Assembly: GCF_000159135.1 (NCBI RefSeq)
Contig: NZ_GG667524.1
Span: 22,423-62,905, forward strand
Length of the DNA stretch: 40,483 nucleotides
Reading direction: 5' to 3'
DNA from: Corynebacterium striatum ATCC 6940
GTDB taxonomy: Bacteria > Actinomycetota > Actinomycetes > Mycobacteriales > Mycobacteriaceae
In this document: piece by piece, positions 25,416 to 36,000 of the stretch
Numbering within the stretch: the first letter of the stretch is position 1
Layout of the letters: each line of letters starts with the position of its first letter
Notes under the pieces: model-generated
What the model was told of the DNA's origin: nothing
Seen by the model: the letters and a program-made list of their open reading frames with translations, nothing else
Databases searched by the model: none
Position numbers and translations under genes: made by a program

Positions 25416-25886
25416 ATGACTGAAGCAAAGCGTTTGGAAATCGGAGACGTTGCCCCCTCTTTCACCTTGAGCGACGATCAGGGAAATTCTGTAAGCCTCA
25501 GCGACTTCGCTGGAAAGCGCGTGCTCGTGTATTTCTACCCGCGCGCCAACACGCCAGGTTGCACCAAAGAGGCGTGTGACTTCCGCGATTCCCTTGAGCA
25601 GCTCAATGGTCTCGACATCGCGGTCGTAGGCATCTCCCCTGATAAGCCAGAGGCCCTGGCTAAGTTCCGCGCCGATCACGAGCTGAACTTCCCACTTCTG
25701 TCTGACCCTGAGAAGGAAACGCTCGCGGCATACGGCGCGTTCGGTGAGAAGAAGAACTACGGCAAAGTGGTACAGGGCGTTATTCGCTCAACTTTCCTCG
25801 TTGAGCCAGATGGCACCATCGGCCAGGCCATGTACAACGTGAAGGCTACAGGTCACGTCGCCCGTGTGATGAAGGGGCTGTCTTAA
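25416..25886 (+). CDS. bcp: Thioredoxin-dependent thiol peroxidase, Bcp/PrxQ family
   Basis: The 156-residue cytoplasmic peroxiredoxin reduces hydroperoxides with thioredoxin as donor. The active site is YFYPRANTPGCTKEACDFRD, with the peroxidatic Cys49 and the resolving Cys54 five residues on, the arrangement of alpha-helix-2 PrxQ enzymes. DVAPSFTLSDDQGNSVSLSD, VVGISPDKPEALAKFRADH and GVIRSTFLVEPDGTI are further family motifs. ATG 25416 is preferred over 25404 because a TATGGT -10 box overlaps the latter. The neighbours (DUF3618 upstream, FasR downstream by 35 nt on the same strand) keep the arrangement seen in mycobacteria, Rv2520c-Rv2521, up to the regulator. Confidence 0.95.
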   Translation: MTEAKRLEIGDVAPSFTLSDDQGNSVSLSDFAGKRVLVYFYPRANTPGCTKEACDFRDSLEQLNGLDIAVVGISPDKPEALAKFRADHELNFPLLSDPEKETLAAYGAFGEKKNYGKVVQGVIRSTFLVEPDGTIGQAMYNVKATGHVARVMKGLS

Positions 25887-25921
25887 GCTTCGGTACATAC
25901 ACAATCACCTAAACAATTCAG

Positions 25922-26554
25922 ATGAGCATCAAGCACGATACCGAGCTGCTGGTTCCACGCCGGCGCCCGGCCCAGGCACGTAGCCGCGAGAGATACAACA
26001 GGATCCTCAAGGCTGCGCGAAGCGTGCTTGTCGACGTTGGCTTCGAGTCCTTCACCTTCGACGAAGTCTCGCGCCGCGCGGAAGTGCCTATCGGCACGCT
26101 GTACCAATTCTTTGCCAACAAGTACGTGCTGATCTGCGAGTTGGACCGCCAGGATACCGGCGAGAATCTGGAGGAGATTCAGCGCTTTTCTGAGCACGTC
26201 CCGGCCCTGCAGTGGCCGGACTTCCTTGATGAGTTCATCGACCACCTCGCCCGCATGTGGCGCGAAGACCCCTCCCGCCGTGCGGTGTGGCATGCGGTGC
26301 AGTCCACTCCGGCCACACGCGCCACGGCCGCAGATACGGAGCTGCAGCTGCTCAAGCCCGTGGCGGAAATCCTGGAGCCGCTGGCCCAGCGTATGACCTA
26401 TGACGAGCGCGTGGAGCTGGCCGGATTCCTCGTACACACGGTGGTCTCGATGCTCAACTACGCAGCATCTGGCGAGCCAGAGAACTTTGACGACGTCGTG
26501 GGCGAAATCAAGCGTATGCTTATTGCGTACTTGTTCTCCGTAGCCACTAGCTAA
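25922..26554 (+). CDS. fasR: TetR-family regulator, probable FasR
   Basis: The 210-residue protein has an N-terminal TetR helix-turn-helix: ARSRERYNRILKAARSVLVD, FESFTFDEVSRRAEVPIGTL, YQFFANKYVLICELDR (about 20-75). The all-helical C-terminal part would bind an acyl-type effector. In C. glutamicum the TetR gene between bcp and acpS is FasR, the repressor of fatty acid synthesis genes (fasA, fasB, acc genes). The same position here, beside acpS and fas, supports that name; it is based on synteny from memory. It is probably co-transcribed with bcp (35-nt gap). Its last four bases overlap the end of the convergent acpS gene. Confidence 0.82.
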   Translation: MSIKHDTELLVPRRRPAQARSRERYNRILKAARSVLVDVGFESFTFDEVSRRAEVPIGTLYQFFANKYVLICELDRQDTGENLEEIQRFSEHVPALQWPDFLDEFIDHLARMWREDPSRRAVWHAVQSTPATRATAADTELQLLKPVAEILEPLAQRMTYDERVELAGFLVHTVVSMLNYAASGEPENFDDVVGEIKRMLIAYLFSVATS

Positions 26555-26979
26555 AGGTTAGGAACCGTGAGCAGGACGGTAGCGGTGGCATAGTCTCCGT
26601 CGTGGCTGATGCTCAGGCTCGTTCGCATATCCCCGAGACTTGCAGCCACGCTCTCTTTGATGTGGCCGTGCAGGACCAGTGCGACTCTCCCCCAGGCGTC
26701 CGGCTGAACCTCGATTTCTTGCCATTTGACGTCGTTTTCTGCCACCACCGGCGGGCGGCCATAAAGCGCCTGCGACCATGCCTTAATAAAAGCTTCCTTC
26801 GCCGCCCACCGCCCGGCGAGGTGCTCGGCGCGGCGCGCGGAGTCGCCTTTGCGCGTAGCCACGCGCAGCTCCGTGGCACTGAATACCGCCTCGAAACGAG
26901 TGCCCGGCACGCTGAGCTGCTGGGCAAACTCCGAGATACAAACAAGGTCAGTGCCCACGGCGAAGGTAGCGGCGTTCAT
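26551..26979 (-). CDS. acpS: Holo-[acyl-carrier-protein] synthase
   Basis: AcpS transfers 4'-phosphopantetheine from CoA to the Ser of acyl carrier domains; here the obvious client is the ACP domain of Fas. The 142-residue protein has both metal/CoA motifs: FAVGTDLVCISEF (Asp11) and AGRWAAKEAFIKAWS (K61, E62). FEAVFSATEL and the C-terminal strands SLSISHDGDYATATVLL match the family. The length is slightly above the usual 120-130 residues of bacterial AcpS. GAGAGG lies just before the ATG. The ATPase gene of the ABC importer ends 11 nt upstream on the same strand, so acpS is likely the last gene of that operon. Confidence 0.93.
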   Translation of the reverse strand: MNAATFAVGTDLVCISEFAQQLSVPGTRFEAVFSATELRVATRKGDSARRAEHLAGRWAAKEAFIKAWSQALYGRPPVVAENDVKWQEIEVQPDAWGRVALVLHGHIKESVAASLGDMRTSLSISHDGDYATATVLLTVPNL

Positions 26980-26990
26980 AGCCTCTCACT

Positions 26991-27761
26991 CTAACTCGCG
27001 AGCTCAGTCTTGAGCATTTCGAGTTCTCCGCCACCAGCCATCCACTGGGTCAGATCTTCGACGCTTACTTCCGCCTTCGAAGCATTGAGAACCACTTCGC
27101 CCATGTTAAGTACCACGAAGCGGTCCCCCACCAAGAACGCGTGCTGCGGGTTGTGGGTAATCAGCACCACTCCCATGCCGCGATCACGAGCGGCGTCGAT
27201 AAAGCGCAGCACCATGCCGGACTGCTTGACGCCAAGCGCCGCCGTGGGCTCATCCAGCACGATGTAGCGCGCACCGAAGTAGATGGCGCGCGCGATGGCC
27301 ACCACCTGGCGCTGGCCGCCGGAGAGCGCTTCCAGCTCCACGTCGATGTCGGCTAGGTCTACGCCCATTTCTTGCAGCTGCTCGCGGGCAATGGTGCGCA
27401 TCTCCTTTTCCTTCAACAGGCCGAAAGGACCTGCGAGTTCCTGGCCTAAGAAGAAGTTGCGCCACACGGAAAGCTGCGGCACCAGCGCGAGATCCTGGTA
27501 CACGGTAGCGATGCCCGCATCGAGGGCGTCGCGGGGGCTGGAAAAGGTGGTAGGGGCGGCGTCGACAAGCAGCTCGCCCGAGGTGGGTGTGTTGAGACCC
27601 GACAGGATTTTGATGAGCGTGGACTTGCCTGCACCGTTGTCGCCAAGGACGCAGGTGACAGTGCCTGGGCGCAGCGTCATGTTGACACCACGCAGGGCAT
27701 GGAAATTACCGAAGGATTGCTGAATATCGTGCAGCTCGATGCTGTGTGCATTCTCAGTCAT
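26991..27761 (-). CDS. Sugar-type ABC importer, ATP-binding subunit
   Basis: The 256-residue single-domain ATPase belongs to the CUT2-like importer group (FrcA-type, with one nucleotide-binding domain instead of the fused pair of RbsA). It has Walker A GDNGAGKST (about 40-48), the Q-loop TVYQDLALVP, the signature ALSGGQRQVVAIARAI, Walker B YIVLDEPTAALG and the switch His in LITHNP. I chose ATG 27761 with GGAGG 5 nt upstream; a GTG one codon earlier is possible. It follows the permease stop by 9 nt. Together with the permease and the binding lipoprotein it makes a complete importer. Because the NBD is single, it would act as a homodimer. Confidence 0.92.
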   Translation of the reverse strand: MTENAHSIELHDIQQSFGNFHALRGVNMTLRPGTVTCVLGDNGAGKSTLIKILSGLNTPTSGELLVDAAPTTFSSPRDALDAGIATVYQDLALVPQLSVWRNFFLGQELAGPFGLLKEKEMRTIAREQLQEMGVDLADIDVELEALSGGQRQVVAIARAIYFGARYIVLDEPTAALGVKQSGMVLRFIDAARDRGMGVVLITHNPQHAFLVGDRFVVLNMGEVVLNASKAEVSVEDLTQWMAGGGELEMLKTELAS

Positions 27762-27770
27762 CACTGCCTC

Positions 27771-28805
27771 CTATTTCCGCTTGTTGAAGTTGGCCACAGA
27801 CGTGTTGGTAAGAACCGCAAACAGCAGCATGGCGCCGAGGAAGAACTTGAACCAGTCGGGGTTCCACCCCGCGTAAACGATGCCCTGGTTGGTCATGCCG
27901 AATATGACTGCACCGATGGCCGTGCCTACGGCAGTGCCGCGGCCGCCCGTCATCGAACAGCCACCGATAACCGCCGCGATGATATAGAGGAACTCGTTGC
28001 CAATGCCCTGGCCCGCCTGGATGGAGTCGAAGGCAAAAAGCGTGTGCATGCCCACAAACCAGGCGGCGAAACCGACGACCATGAACAGGATGACCTTGAC
28101 GCGGCGCACAGGAACACCGACGGCACGGGCGGCGTCCTCGTCACCACCGACGGCGAAGATCCAGTTACCGAAGCGGGTCTTGTAGAGGACGAAGGAGGCC
28201 ACAGCGACGAACAAGATCCACCACAACACGGTGGCACGGATGCTCAGCGAGCCGAGGTGAATAGTGCCAGCGAAGATGGCGCGTGCGGCAGCAAAGCCCT
28301 GCATGTCAGAGATGGGAGGTGTGGCCACCTGGCCGGTAACGAGCTTGGTCACGGCCAGGTTCAGCCCCTGCAGCATGAGGAATGCGGCAAGGGTGATGAG
28401 GAAAGAATCGATCTTCGTACGCACGACAAGCAGGCCGTTGATGGCACCAATGGTCAGGGCCGTCACGAGGGCGAGGGCTGCTCCAACCCAGGAGTTGAGG
28501 TGCAGGTTGTAGTTGAGCATGGTGGCCACGAGCGCAGAGGTAGTCACGGCGACGCCGGAGGATAAGTCGAACTCGTTGCCAATCATAAGCAGGCCCACGG
28601 CCAAGGCTACGATGCCCAGGGTGGAGCTGGCGTAGAGCACCGTGGAGAAGGCCTCCATCGAACGAAACGATGGAGCGACAATCATGAACAGGGCAAAGAT
28701 GACGATGGCACCAAGGACACTGGCTAGCTCGGGGCGGCGCATGATGCGGGCGCTTAGGCTCCGCGATGCTAGCCGCGCATCGATGCTTGGCGACGTCTCG
28801 GTCAT
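27771..28805 (-). CDS. Sugar-type ABC importer, permease subunit
   Basis: The 344-residue membrane protein is an RbsC/FrcC-type (BPD_transp_2) permease with about eight to ten helices. Signatures are ALAVGLLMIGNEFDLSSGV, GAINGLLVVRTKIDSFLITLA and GGDEDAARAVGVPVRRVK, which contains the EAA-like coupling loop contacting the ATPase, followed by AAVIGGCSMTGGRGTAVGTA. The start ATGA overlaps the stop of the binding-protein gene by 4 bp, so the two are translationally coupled. Neighbours and family suggest uptake of a pentose, hexose, inositol or nucleoside-like compound; the exact substrate cannot be read. Confidence 0.92.
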   Translation of the reverse strand: MTETSPSIDARLASRSLSARIMRRPELASVLGAIVIFALFMIVAPSFRSMEAFSTVLYASSTLGIVALAVGLLMIGNEFDLSSGVAVTTSALVATMLNYNLHLNSWVGAALALVTALTIGAINGLLVVRTKIDSFLITLAAFLMLQGLNLAVTKLVTGQVATPPISDMQGFAAARAIFAGTIHLGSLSIRATVLWWILFVAVASFVLYKTRFGNWIFAVGGDEDAARAVGVPVRRVKVILFMVVGFAAWFVGMHTLFAFDSIQAGQGIGNEFLYIIAAVIGGCSMTGGRGTAVGTAIGAVIFGMTNQGIVYAGWNPDWFKFFLGAMLLFAVLTNTSVANFNKRK

Positions 28806-29803
28806 CGCAAGCCTGCCTTAGCGGACTCTGAGATTACGTCGACGTTGGTGGAGTCGACGAAGGAAGGGCCGGTGTAGACGGGACGGCCGCCGCCCACGGT
28901 GGAGCCGTTGCGGTGTGCGAGCCACAAGGCGTCGACAGCCATGTAGCCCTGCATGTAAGGCTGCTGGTCCACGGCCCAGGCGACGTCGCCGGAAGCGATG
29001 GCGTCGACAAGCTCAGCGTTGGTATCGAAGGTGGCTACCTTTGCCTTGGCGCCGGAGTCAGCGATGGCGTCGACGGCGCGCATAGCGACGGGCGCTTGGA
29101 GAGCCATGACCCAATCAATGGATTTGTCCTGCTCGAGCTTCGCGTTCAGGGTGGACTGTGCTGCAGTGAGGTCCTGACCGTTGACATAGAGCAGCTCAAC
29201 CTTGCCGCCCTGTCCGTCCTGCAGACCCGCGCAGCGATCCTCCTGGGACTTGTTGCCTTGTTCGTGGATGACGCACAGGGTGTGCTTGGCGCCGTCCTTC
29301 TTGAGGCGCTCGCCTGCCTTGGTGCCGGCGACCTTCTCCTCTTGGCCGAAGAACGCGGTCATGCCGTACTTCTGGTAGGAATCCATGCCGGCGTTAAGGC
29401 CGACGGTGGGGATTCCTGCGTCGGCGGCCTTCTTGGCTACAGGACCGATGGCGCTGGCGTTTGGCATGGTGACGGCGATGCCGTCGACGCCGGAGTCAAT
29501 GGCGGACTGCACGAGGTTGGCCTGGTTAGGGGCCTGCGGATCGGAAGAGTAGCGCAACTCGATGTTGTCCTTCTTGGCTGCGTCCTCGGCGCCCTTGCGC
29601 ACGAGATCCCAGTAGGTATCGCCAGGGGCACCGTGGGAGATCATCGATACGACGATGCGCTCGGTGTCCACTCCCCCGGCGAGTTCGTTCTCACTGTTTT
29701 CGCGCGGCGCACCACCGGTGGAGGAGCATCCCGTCACTGCTAGCGCGGCGGCCAAAGCCACCCCGGTTCCCACAATCTTGCAAGCTTTAACGTTGAAGTT
29801 CAT
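28802..29803 (-). CDS. Sugar-type ABC importer, substrate-binding lipoprotein
   Basis: From ATG 29803 the 333-residue protein starts MNFNVKACKIVG, with a lipoprotein signal ending LAVTGC (lipidated Cys26). A short Gly/Ser/Asn linker precedes a periplasmic-binding-protein domain of the ribose/galactose (PBP4) type: ERIVVSMISHGAPGDTYWDL, VRKGAEDAAKKDNIELRYS, AIDSGVDGIAVTMPNASAIG, AGIPTVGLNAGMDSY, AVDQQPYMQGYMAVDALWL. Aromatic and acidic residues expected to contact a sugar are present (TYWD, DQQPYMQGY). It is the first gene of the operon, so it would be the most strongly expressed. The frame extends to 29827 but the lipobox fixes the start near 29803. Confidence 0.9.
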   Translation of the reverse strand: MNFNVKACKIVGTGVALAAALAVTGCSSTGGAPRENSENELAGGVDTERIVVSMISHGAPGDTYWDLVRKGAEDAAKKDNIELRYSSDPQAPNQANLVQSAIDSGVDGIAVTMPNASAIGPVAKKAADAGIPTVGLNAGMDSYQKYGMTAFFGQEEKVAGTKAGERLKKDGAKHTLCVIHEQGNKSQEDRCAGLQDGQGGKVELLYVNGQDLTAAQSTLNAKLEQDKSIDWVMALQAPVAMRAVDAIADSGAKAKVATFDTNAELVDAIASGDVAWAVDQQPYMQGYMAVDALWLAHRNGSTVGGGRPVYTGPSFVDSTNVDVISESAKAGLR

Positions 29804-29952
29804 GCTTGCATAGTGCCCCACCTGCAACAGGGACTCAAACCGCTGACCTGCATCTTTATCGTTTCAGGTGGCGCAAGCTGGCACTTTCGACGCCGTTTTT
29901 ACCCCCGTTACAGCTTCCCAAACCCCCAACACAAAGCCACAAATACACAAAA

Positions 29953-29984
29953 GGGAGGGCTCCCCATTTCTGGGAAGCCCTCTC
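29953..29984 (-). terminator. Terminator of fas
   Basis: Twelve-position arms (29955-29966 and 29971-29982) with one mismatch and a 4-nt loop are followed on the minus strand by CCCTTTTGT. It lies about 50 nt after the fas stop and isolates fas from the ABC importer operon. Confidence 0.8.
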
Positions 29985-30035
29985 TGCCGCTTCGGCCACT
30001 GGCGTGAATGTCCTAAAGGCGTTTTTCCTTCTTGA

Positions 30036-33000
30036 TTAGTTCAGCATCTGCCCGGTTTCAAGGATTCCGTCGCGCAGACGAGCGGCGTCGTCAAGCAGCA
30101 CTGCGGCCTCACGTTCCTTCACAGCGTCACCAGTACCGCCCAGGTTGCGATCCACCGGACGCTCGTAGAGAACTGCCCCGCCGCGCATCGCAGACTCGAT
30201 GCGGCGCAGCCCGGCGCGCTCACGCTCGTGCGCCTGCTGCTGCCACTGAGCAACGGCCTCCGCATCCTGCGCCGCCGCCAGTGCAGCCAGGAATGCGCCC
30301 GGGTGCACAATTGCCACTAGCGCAGACACGTGACCGAAGCCCAGCGAGGTAACCAGGCCTGCCTTCGGTGCGTACTCGTCACGACCGCGCAGGTCCAGCT
30401 GATGGCGTAGCCAAACCAGGTGCTCATGCTTAGCCAGCACTGGGTCCACGCAATCCAGGGAACGATTCGGCGGCAGGATGCCCTCACGCAGGACCTGCGT
30501 CAGGCCAACCATCTGGAACGCGGCGGCACCACCCTTGGCGTGGCCAGTCAGGGTCTTCTGCGAAATCACGTACATCGGGTTGCCGTTGTGGCGTCCCATC
30601 GCGGCAGCAATGCGCTCGTGCAGATCCGACTCGTTCGGGTCATTCGCATTGGTCGAGGTGTCGTGCTTGGAGATGATGGACACCTCATCCGGCGTGACGC
30701 CATGCGCACGCAGGGCCTGCGCCAAGCGGGAATCCACGCCGCCACGGGCCGCAGACAGCGCGCCCAATCCCGGCGCGGGGATGGAGGTGTGAGCGCCGTC
30801 CGCGAAGGACTCCGCGAAGGCCACCACGCCCAGAACCGGCAGTCCCTGCTCCGCGGCGAATGAGCCACGGGCCAGCAGCAGGGTGCCGCCACCTTCAGAC
30901 TCGATGAAGCCTCCGCGGCGCCTGTCGTTGGCGCGGGAGAAGTACTTGTGGTCGATGCCCTTTGCTTCCATCTCTGCGGTCTCCGCGGTCGCAGCCATGT
31001 CGCCGAAGCCGGTGATGCTCTCAATAGATAGGTCATCGACACCACCAGCGACCACGAAGTCTGCCTTGTGCAGGCGCAGCTTATCCATCGCTTCCTCCAC
31101 GGAGACCGCAGCGGTAGCGCAGGCTGCAACCGGGTGGACCATCTGGCCGTAGCCGCCCACGTAGGACTGCATCACGTGCGCTGCCACCACATTCGGCAGG
31201 GCTTCCTGCAGAATGTCGTTCGGGCGCGACTGCGCCAGCAGCTTATCCACGTAGAGCGAGCGCAGGGAGGCCATGCCGCCCATGCCGGTGCCCTGCGTCG
31301 AGGACACGCGTGCGGGATGAACGCTCGCGAGCAGCTCTGCCGGGCTGAAGCCCGCCGAAAGGAATGCCTCCACGGTGCACACGATGTTCCACAGCGCCAC
31401 ACGGTCGAGGTTGTCGATCATGTCGGCCGGGATGCCATAGACCGCCGGGTCGAATCCGGTCGGCACCTGGCCGCCGACGAAGCGCGACATTGCCACGCGG
31501 CGCGGCACACGCACTGGCGAGCCGGCCGGGCGGGTAACCTGCCATTCCTCACCATCGAAGTGCGCCGTAGCGCCCTCAACTTCTTCTACGAAGGACTTGG
31601 CGGTTGCTTCATCGTCCACGGTGAAGGTCAGCGGCTTCTCCAGGTAGATGGTGGTCAATTCAGGCGCGAGGTTGTCCACCATCGGCATGTGCGGGCCGAA
31701 GTCATCGTGGTAGCGGCGCACGCCGATGTTGGCCATCACTTGGTCATGGAATTGTTCGTAGACGTCTTCCTCGGCAATGGCTTCGCCGGTCTCCAGCACG
31801 GTCCACTGGGCCGACTGGGCATCCCACTCGATGAGGCCCATGGTCCAGGCCAACTCAAGCACGCCGGCAGCGGAAAGCTCGCCGGTAAGCTCGACCTCGA
31901 AGCGGGTACGCGAGGAACCCAGCGGGCCGAGCTCACCTGCGCCGACGATGACGACCATGTCATCGAGCGACTGCGTCACGCCACTGAAGTCTGGCGTGGT
32001 CCACTGCAACGGGGACAGCGGGTTCGGCAGTGCTTGCACCGTCTTCGGGGCCTGGATGACGCCGCCATTGGATGCGCTTGTTTGCTCCGCCCGCCGTGCG
32101 GCCTCGCGGGCCAGTTCAGGCAGGTTGAGGTCGGCCTCGCCCAGACCGCCGGTGAAGTCAAGGGTGACCGGGTCCTGGGCCGCCTGCTCACGCACGTCGG
32201 CGTTGGCGCCGCCGTCGACCAGCTTGATAGCCATTTCCTCGGTGGAGTAGGTTTCCACGCCCTTGGCCTCGACAAGCTCGACCATTGGGTCGTTTCCGCC
32301 CATCAGGCCAGTGCCACGTACCCAACCGATGTGGGCGTGGACCAGCGAGGTGCGCTCGCCCCAGACAGGCTCTGCCTTCCAGCGGGTAACCAAGGCGTCG
32401 AGTGCCGCCTTGGCCTCACCATAGGCGCCGTCGCCACCGAAGCGGCCACGGTTCGGGCTGCCTGGCAGCACCACGTGCAGGCGCTGGCCCACGTGGGTAT
32501 CCGCGCCCAGCTGAGACAGGCCCGCGATGAGCTTCTCCACCGACCACAGCAGCAGACGCATCTGCGACTCGGCCTGGGCGCCGGCGTCGGCCAGCGTGCC
32601 CTGCACGCGCGGAGCAGCGAACGGGAAGAGCAAGGTCGGCACCAGCGCCGGCTTGACCAGCTTGGACTTGCCGCCCACTGTGGCCGTCTGCTCGTTAGCA
32701 ATCCACTCCACCAAGGCGTCGAGATCTTTGAAGGAGCTCAAGTTCGCAGGGACCACCCACAACGCGGCGGAACCAGCGGCGTGCGTGCGGTAGAGCTCCT
32801 TGTAGAACTCCACGCGGTCATGGTTTAGGCGCGAGGTGGTTGCCACCACGGTGGCGCCCTCGTTGAGCAGCTCGCCGATGACAGCGGCCGCAATCGAGTT
32901 CGGGGAGCCACCAGTAACCACGGCAACGTCGTTGCTCATGGTCAAGCTAGCGGCATCCTCACGCGCATCCTGTGCGTGATCCGGCAGACCAAAGTGCTCC

Positions 33001-36000
33001 GCCAGCCGCGCCACGGCTTCGCCAGCGCCCAGAACATCGACGTCCGCAGCGTTGAGCTCGCCCGCGGCAACACGCGCAAGATCCTCGCGGGCAGAAGCCC
33101 AGCGGTCGTCGATTAGCACTGCCTTATCCGCATCGAAGGACGGCGCGACCTGCTTAGCCCAATCGGAGCCCAGCTCACGGGAGACTAGCTCCGCCAGTGC
33201 GGCGTTCTCATCTACTTCCGAAAACTCGGTGGCAGGCGCCGCAACTCCCAGCTTGGACAGCAAGGTGCGGGCGGTCTCCGCAAGGGTATCGGTCATTTCC
33301 GCGGTGTAGGCATCCAAAGCAGCGGAGTCCACTACCCCACCGCCCGCAGCACCACCCGCGGAAGGCATCGCGATGCTAATCCCCTCGCGCTGTCCGGCGA
33401 CGGTCACGGCGGCGTCGATTAGCGAATCCAGCTCCTTGACATTCGCAGCGCCCGTGCCGAGCGTGGCCAGGTCGCCGCCACGCAGGGACGCGCCCTCGCG
33501 AGTGCCGAGGACAAGCTCAGCGATGACGCGATCTGCCCAGCCTTCGCCCAAGCCCCAGGCGCCGGTGACGCGCTCAGCCACGTAGCCAGGTTTCTTTCCA
33601 GCAGGTCCAGTAAGGCGGCGCAGCGCATCAGCGACCTGCCCGCCCAGGACCGGGCCAAAGGCCTTATAGCCCTTGGCCATGCCTGCGACAGTCTCCTTGA
33701 GTTCCGACAGCGCAGCATCGGCCGCGCCATCGATAGCGCCCAGGCCGAACTCCACACCCAGATCCAGCAGGAGCTGGTTGCGGCGGGAGGACACCCCCTC
33801 GACGAGCAGTTCGATGGTATCGGCAGGACCCATCTGATCCAGGCGGACCTTGGTCCACACCGCCACGAGCATTTCGGTGGCGAACTGCGCGCTCAGCGGC
33901 TTATCCGCTGGGGTCTCCCCACCCGCAGCAGGTGCCGGAACCGGAGCCACGAGGGTCGCGGTCTCCGCTGCTGCCGGGGTCTCAGGGACCAGGCTTGCTG
34001 CGGTAGCGCCAGATTCGGCGCCATCCTCGGCACCAGATTCAGCCGCTGCATCCGCCGCCGCAGTCTGCTCCGGCTCCGGGCGAGCGATGGCATCCTCAGC
34101 GAAGACAACGCCGCGGTCGCGCTCGATGTTGAGCACCTCGATGCCGTGGCCTGCATACTGCGGCAGGCGCAGGGTCTGGCCCAGCATGTTCGCCAGCGTT
34201 GGCGAGGAACCCACGCCCACCTCGACAAAGCGCTCCACGCCCAGGCCCGGGGTGCCGGCGCCGCCGATGGCGCCCGGCTCGCTAAGCAGGAGATCCTGGG
34301 TTTCGATCCATCGGACAGGTGAAGCGAACTGCCAGGCCAGAAGCTCAATGAGCAGGGTGCGGCCCAACTGAACCGGGTTCTCAAGGGCGCCCGCGAAGTC
34401 AGACAGGATGGCCTTGACGGGATCAGAGTCCACCACGGAGTCAATGGCCTGCACGAACTCTTCAGTGAGCTCAAATGGACGCGCAACCAGGTTCGGCACG
34501 TAGTGGCCCACGAGGATATCCAGGTCGATGTCCGCCGGAATGAGGGAATCGAGGTGCTCGCGGAAGGCAGGCACGCCGTCCAGCAGATGAGAGGAGTGGA
34601 ACGGCACGTCGATGCCCGGGATCTGGATGAAGGCACGCGCCCCCGGCGCGCGGCGCTCGGCGTCGGCACGCAGGGCGTTAAGCCCCGCGCGAGTACCGGC
34701 GACGGCGTACTGGACGCCTGCAATGTTGTAGTTGACGATCTCCAGGAACTCGCCGGTCTGCGCGGAAATCTCAGCAACGTACGGGAACACGTCCTTGGCG
34801 GAGACGCCGATCTTGTTCGGACGCAGCGCCGCCAGTCCATAGTTGGAGTTGCCCTCGGCGTCGCGCTCGACCAGGCGGTGCATGGTCAGGCCACGGGCGT
34901 AGACGATCTCCACTACTGCTTCGAGGGAGAGCACCTGCGCGTAGGCGGCGAGGGCGTTGTACTCGCCCACGGAGTGGCCCGCAAAGTAGGCGCCAGAGTC
35001 AAGGACGCCGGCCTCCTGCATCTCGGCGATCTGCGCGCAGCCCAGGGTGGCCATGGCTACCTGCGTGAACTGGGTCAGGAAAAGAGCGCCGTCTGGGTGC
35101 GTGAACTCCTCGCCGCGCACGGTGACGGACTGCGGATTGTTGCGCACGATCTCCAGGATGGAGAATCCCAACTTGGAGCGGGTGTGCTTGTCCGCGCGTT
35201 CCCATACGGAGCGGGCGCTTGACGACGCCGCGAAGGCGTCCATGCCCATCCCCTGCGACTGGATGCCCTGGCCGGGGAAGCCGTAGAAGGTCAGCTTGTC
35301 AGCGACAGTTGCGCGAGCCTCAAGGACCGGAACGCCGTCGACGGAAGCGGTGACGGCTCGGACCTCGCCGAAGCCTGGGCGGGTGTCCAGGCCCACGCGC
35401 TCGACCACGAAGGTGACCTGCGCGCCGGGCAGGACAGGCGCCTGCATGGTGGCGCTCCACTCACGGACTGCGGCGCCGTCGAAAGCGGCGGCCAGCTGCG
35501 CCAGCGCGGAGGTCCACATGCCGTGGACGATGACGCCGTCCTTCAATCCAGCCAGCTGGGCGGCGAGATCGGCAACGTGGATCGGGTTGCGGTCGCCCGT
35601 GACCACGGCGAATGGGTGCATCGACTGCGGGGCGGTCACGGTCATTTCGTGGCGGAAGCTGCGCGGCTTTTCCGCAGTGGTGGACGCTGCACCTGCGACG
35701 GAGTCCGCTGCGCCGAGTTCCTGCTCGCCGCGACGGCCCTGGATGGCGAAGCGCTCGAAGAGGCGTGCAACCGGGGTGCCTGCGGTGTCTGCACCAGCTG
35801 CGGAAGCACCATCAGTGGCCGTGTCAATATCTACTGCGACGTCGACGACGCGGCCGACTGGGGTGTCGCGGACCTCGCCCGCGGTGGCGGTGATACGCAG
35901 CTTCGCCTCGCGCGGCAGCGCGGACTTGAGTTCGAGGTTGTGTTCCAAGTGGACCAGGTTGAGCAGGCCTTCAACGACGTTAGTTCCGTCTTCGGTAACT

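Noticed and set aside
27699..28565. 288-codon plus-strand frame antisense to the ABC permease
   Set aside because: Asp/His/Gly-rich mirror sequence; the permease on the other strand is clear and coupled to its partners.
31068..32828. 586-codon plus-strand open frame antisense to fas
   Set aside because: Composition is His/Arg/Gln-rich low-complexity, typical of the complement of a GC-rich gene; no domain is visible.
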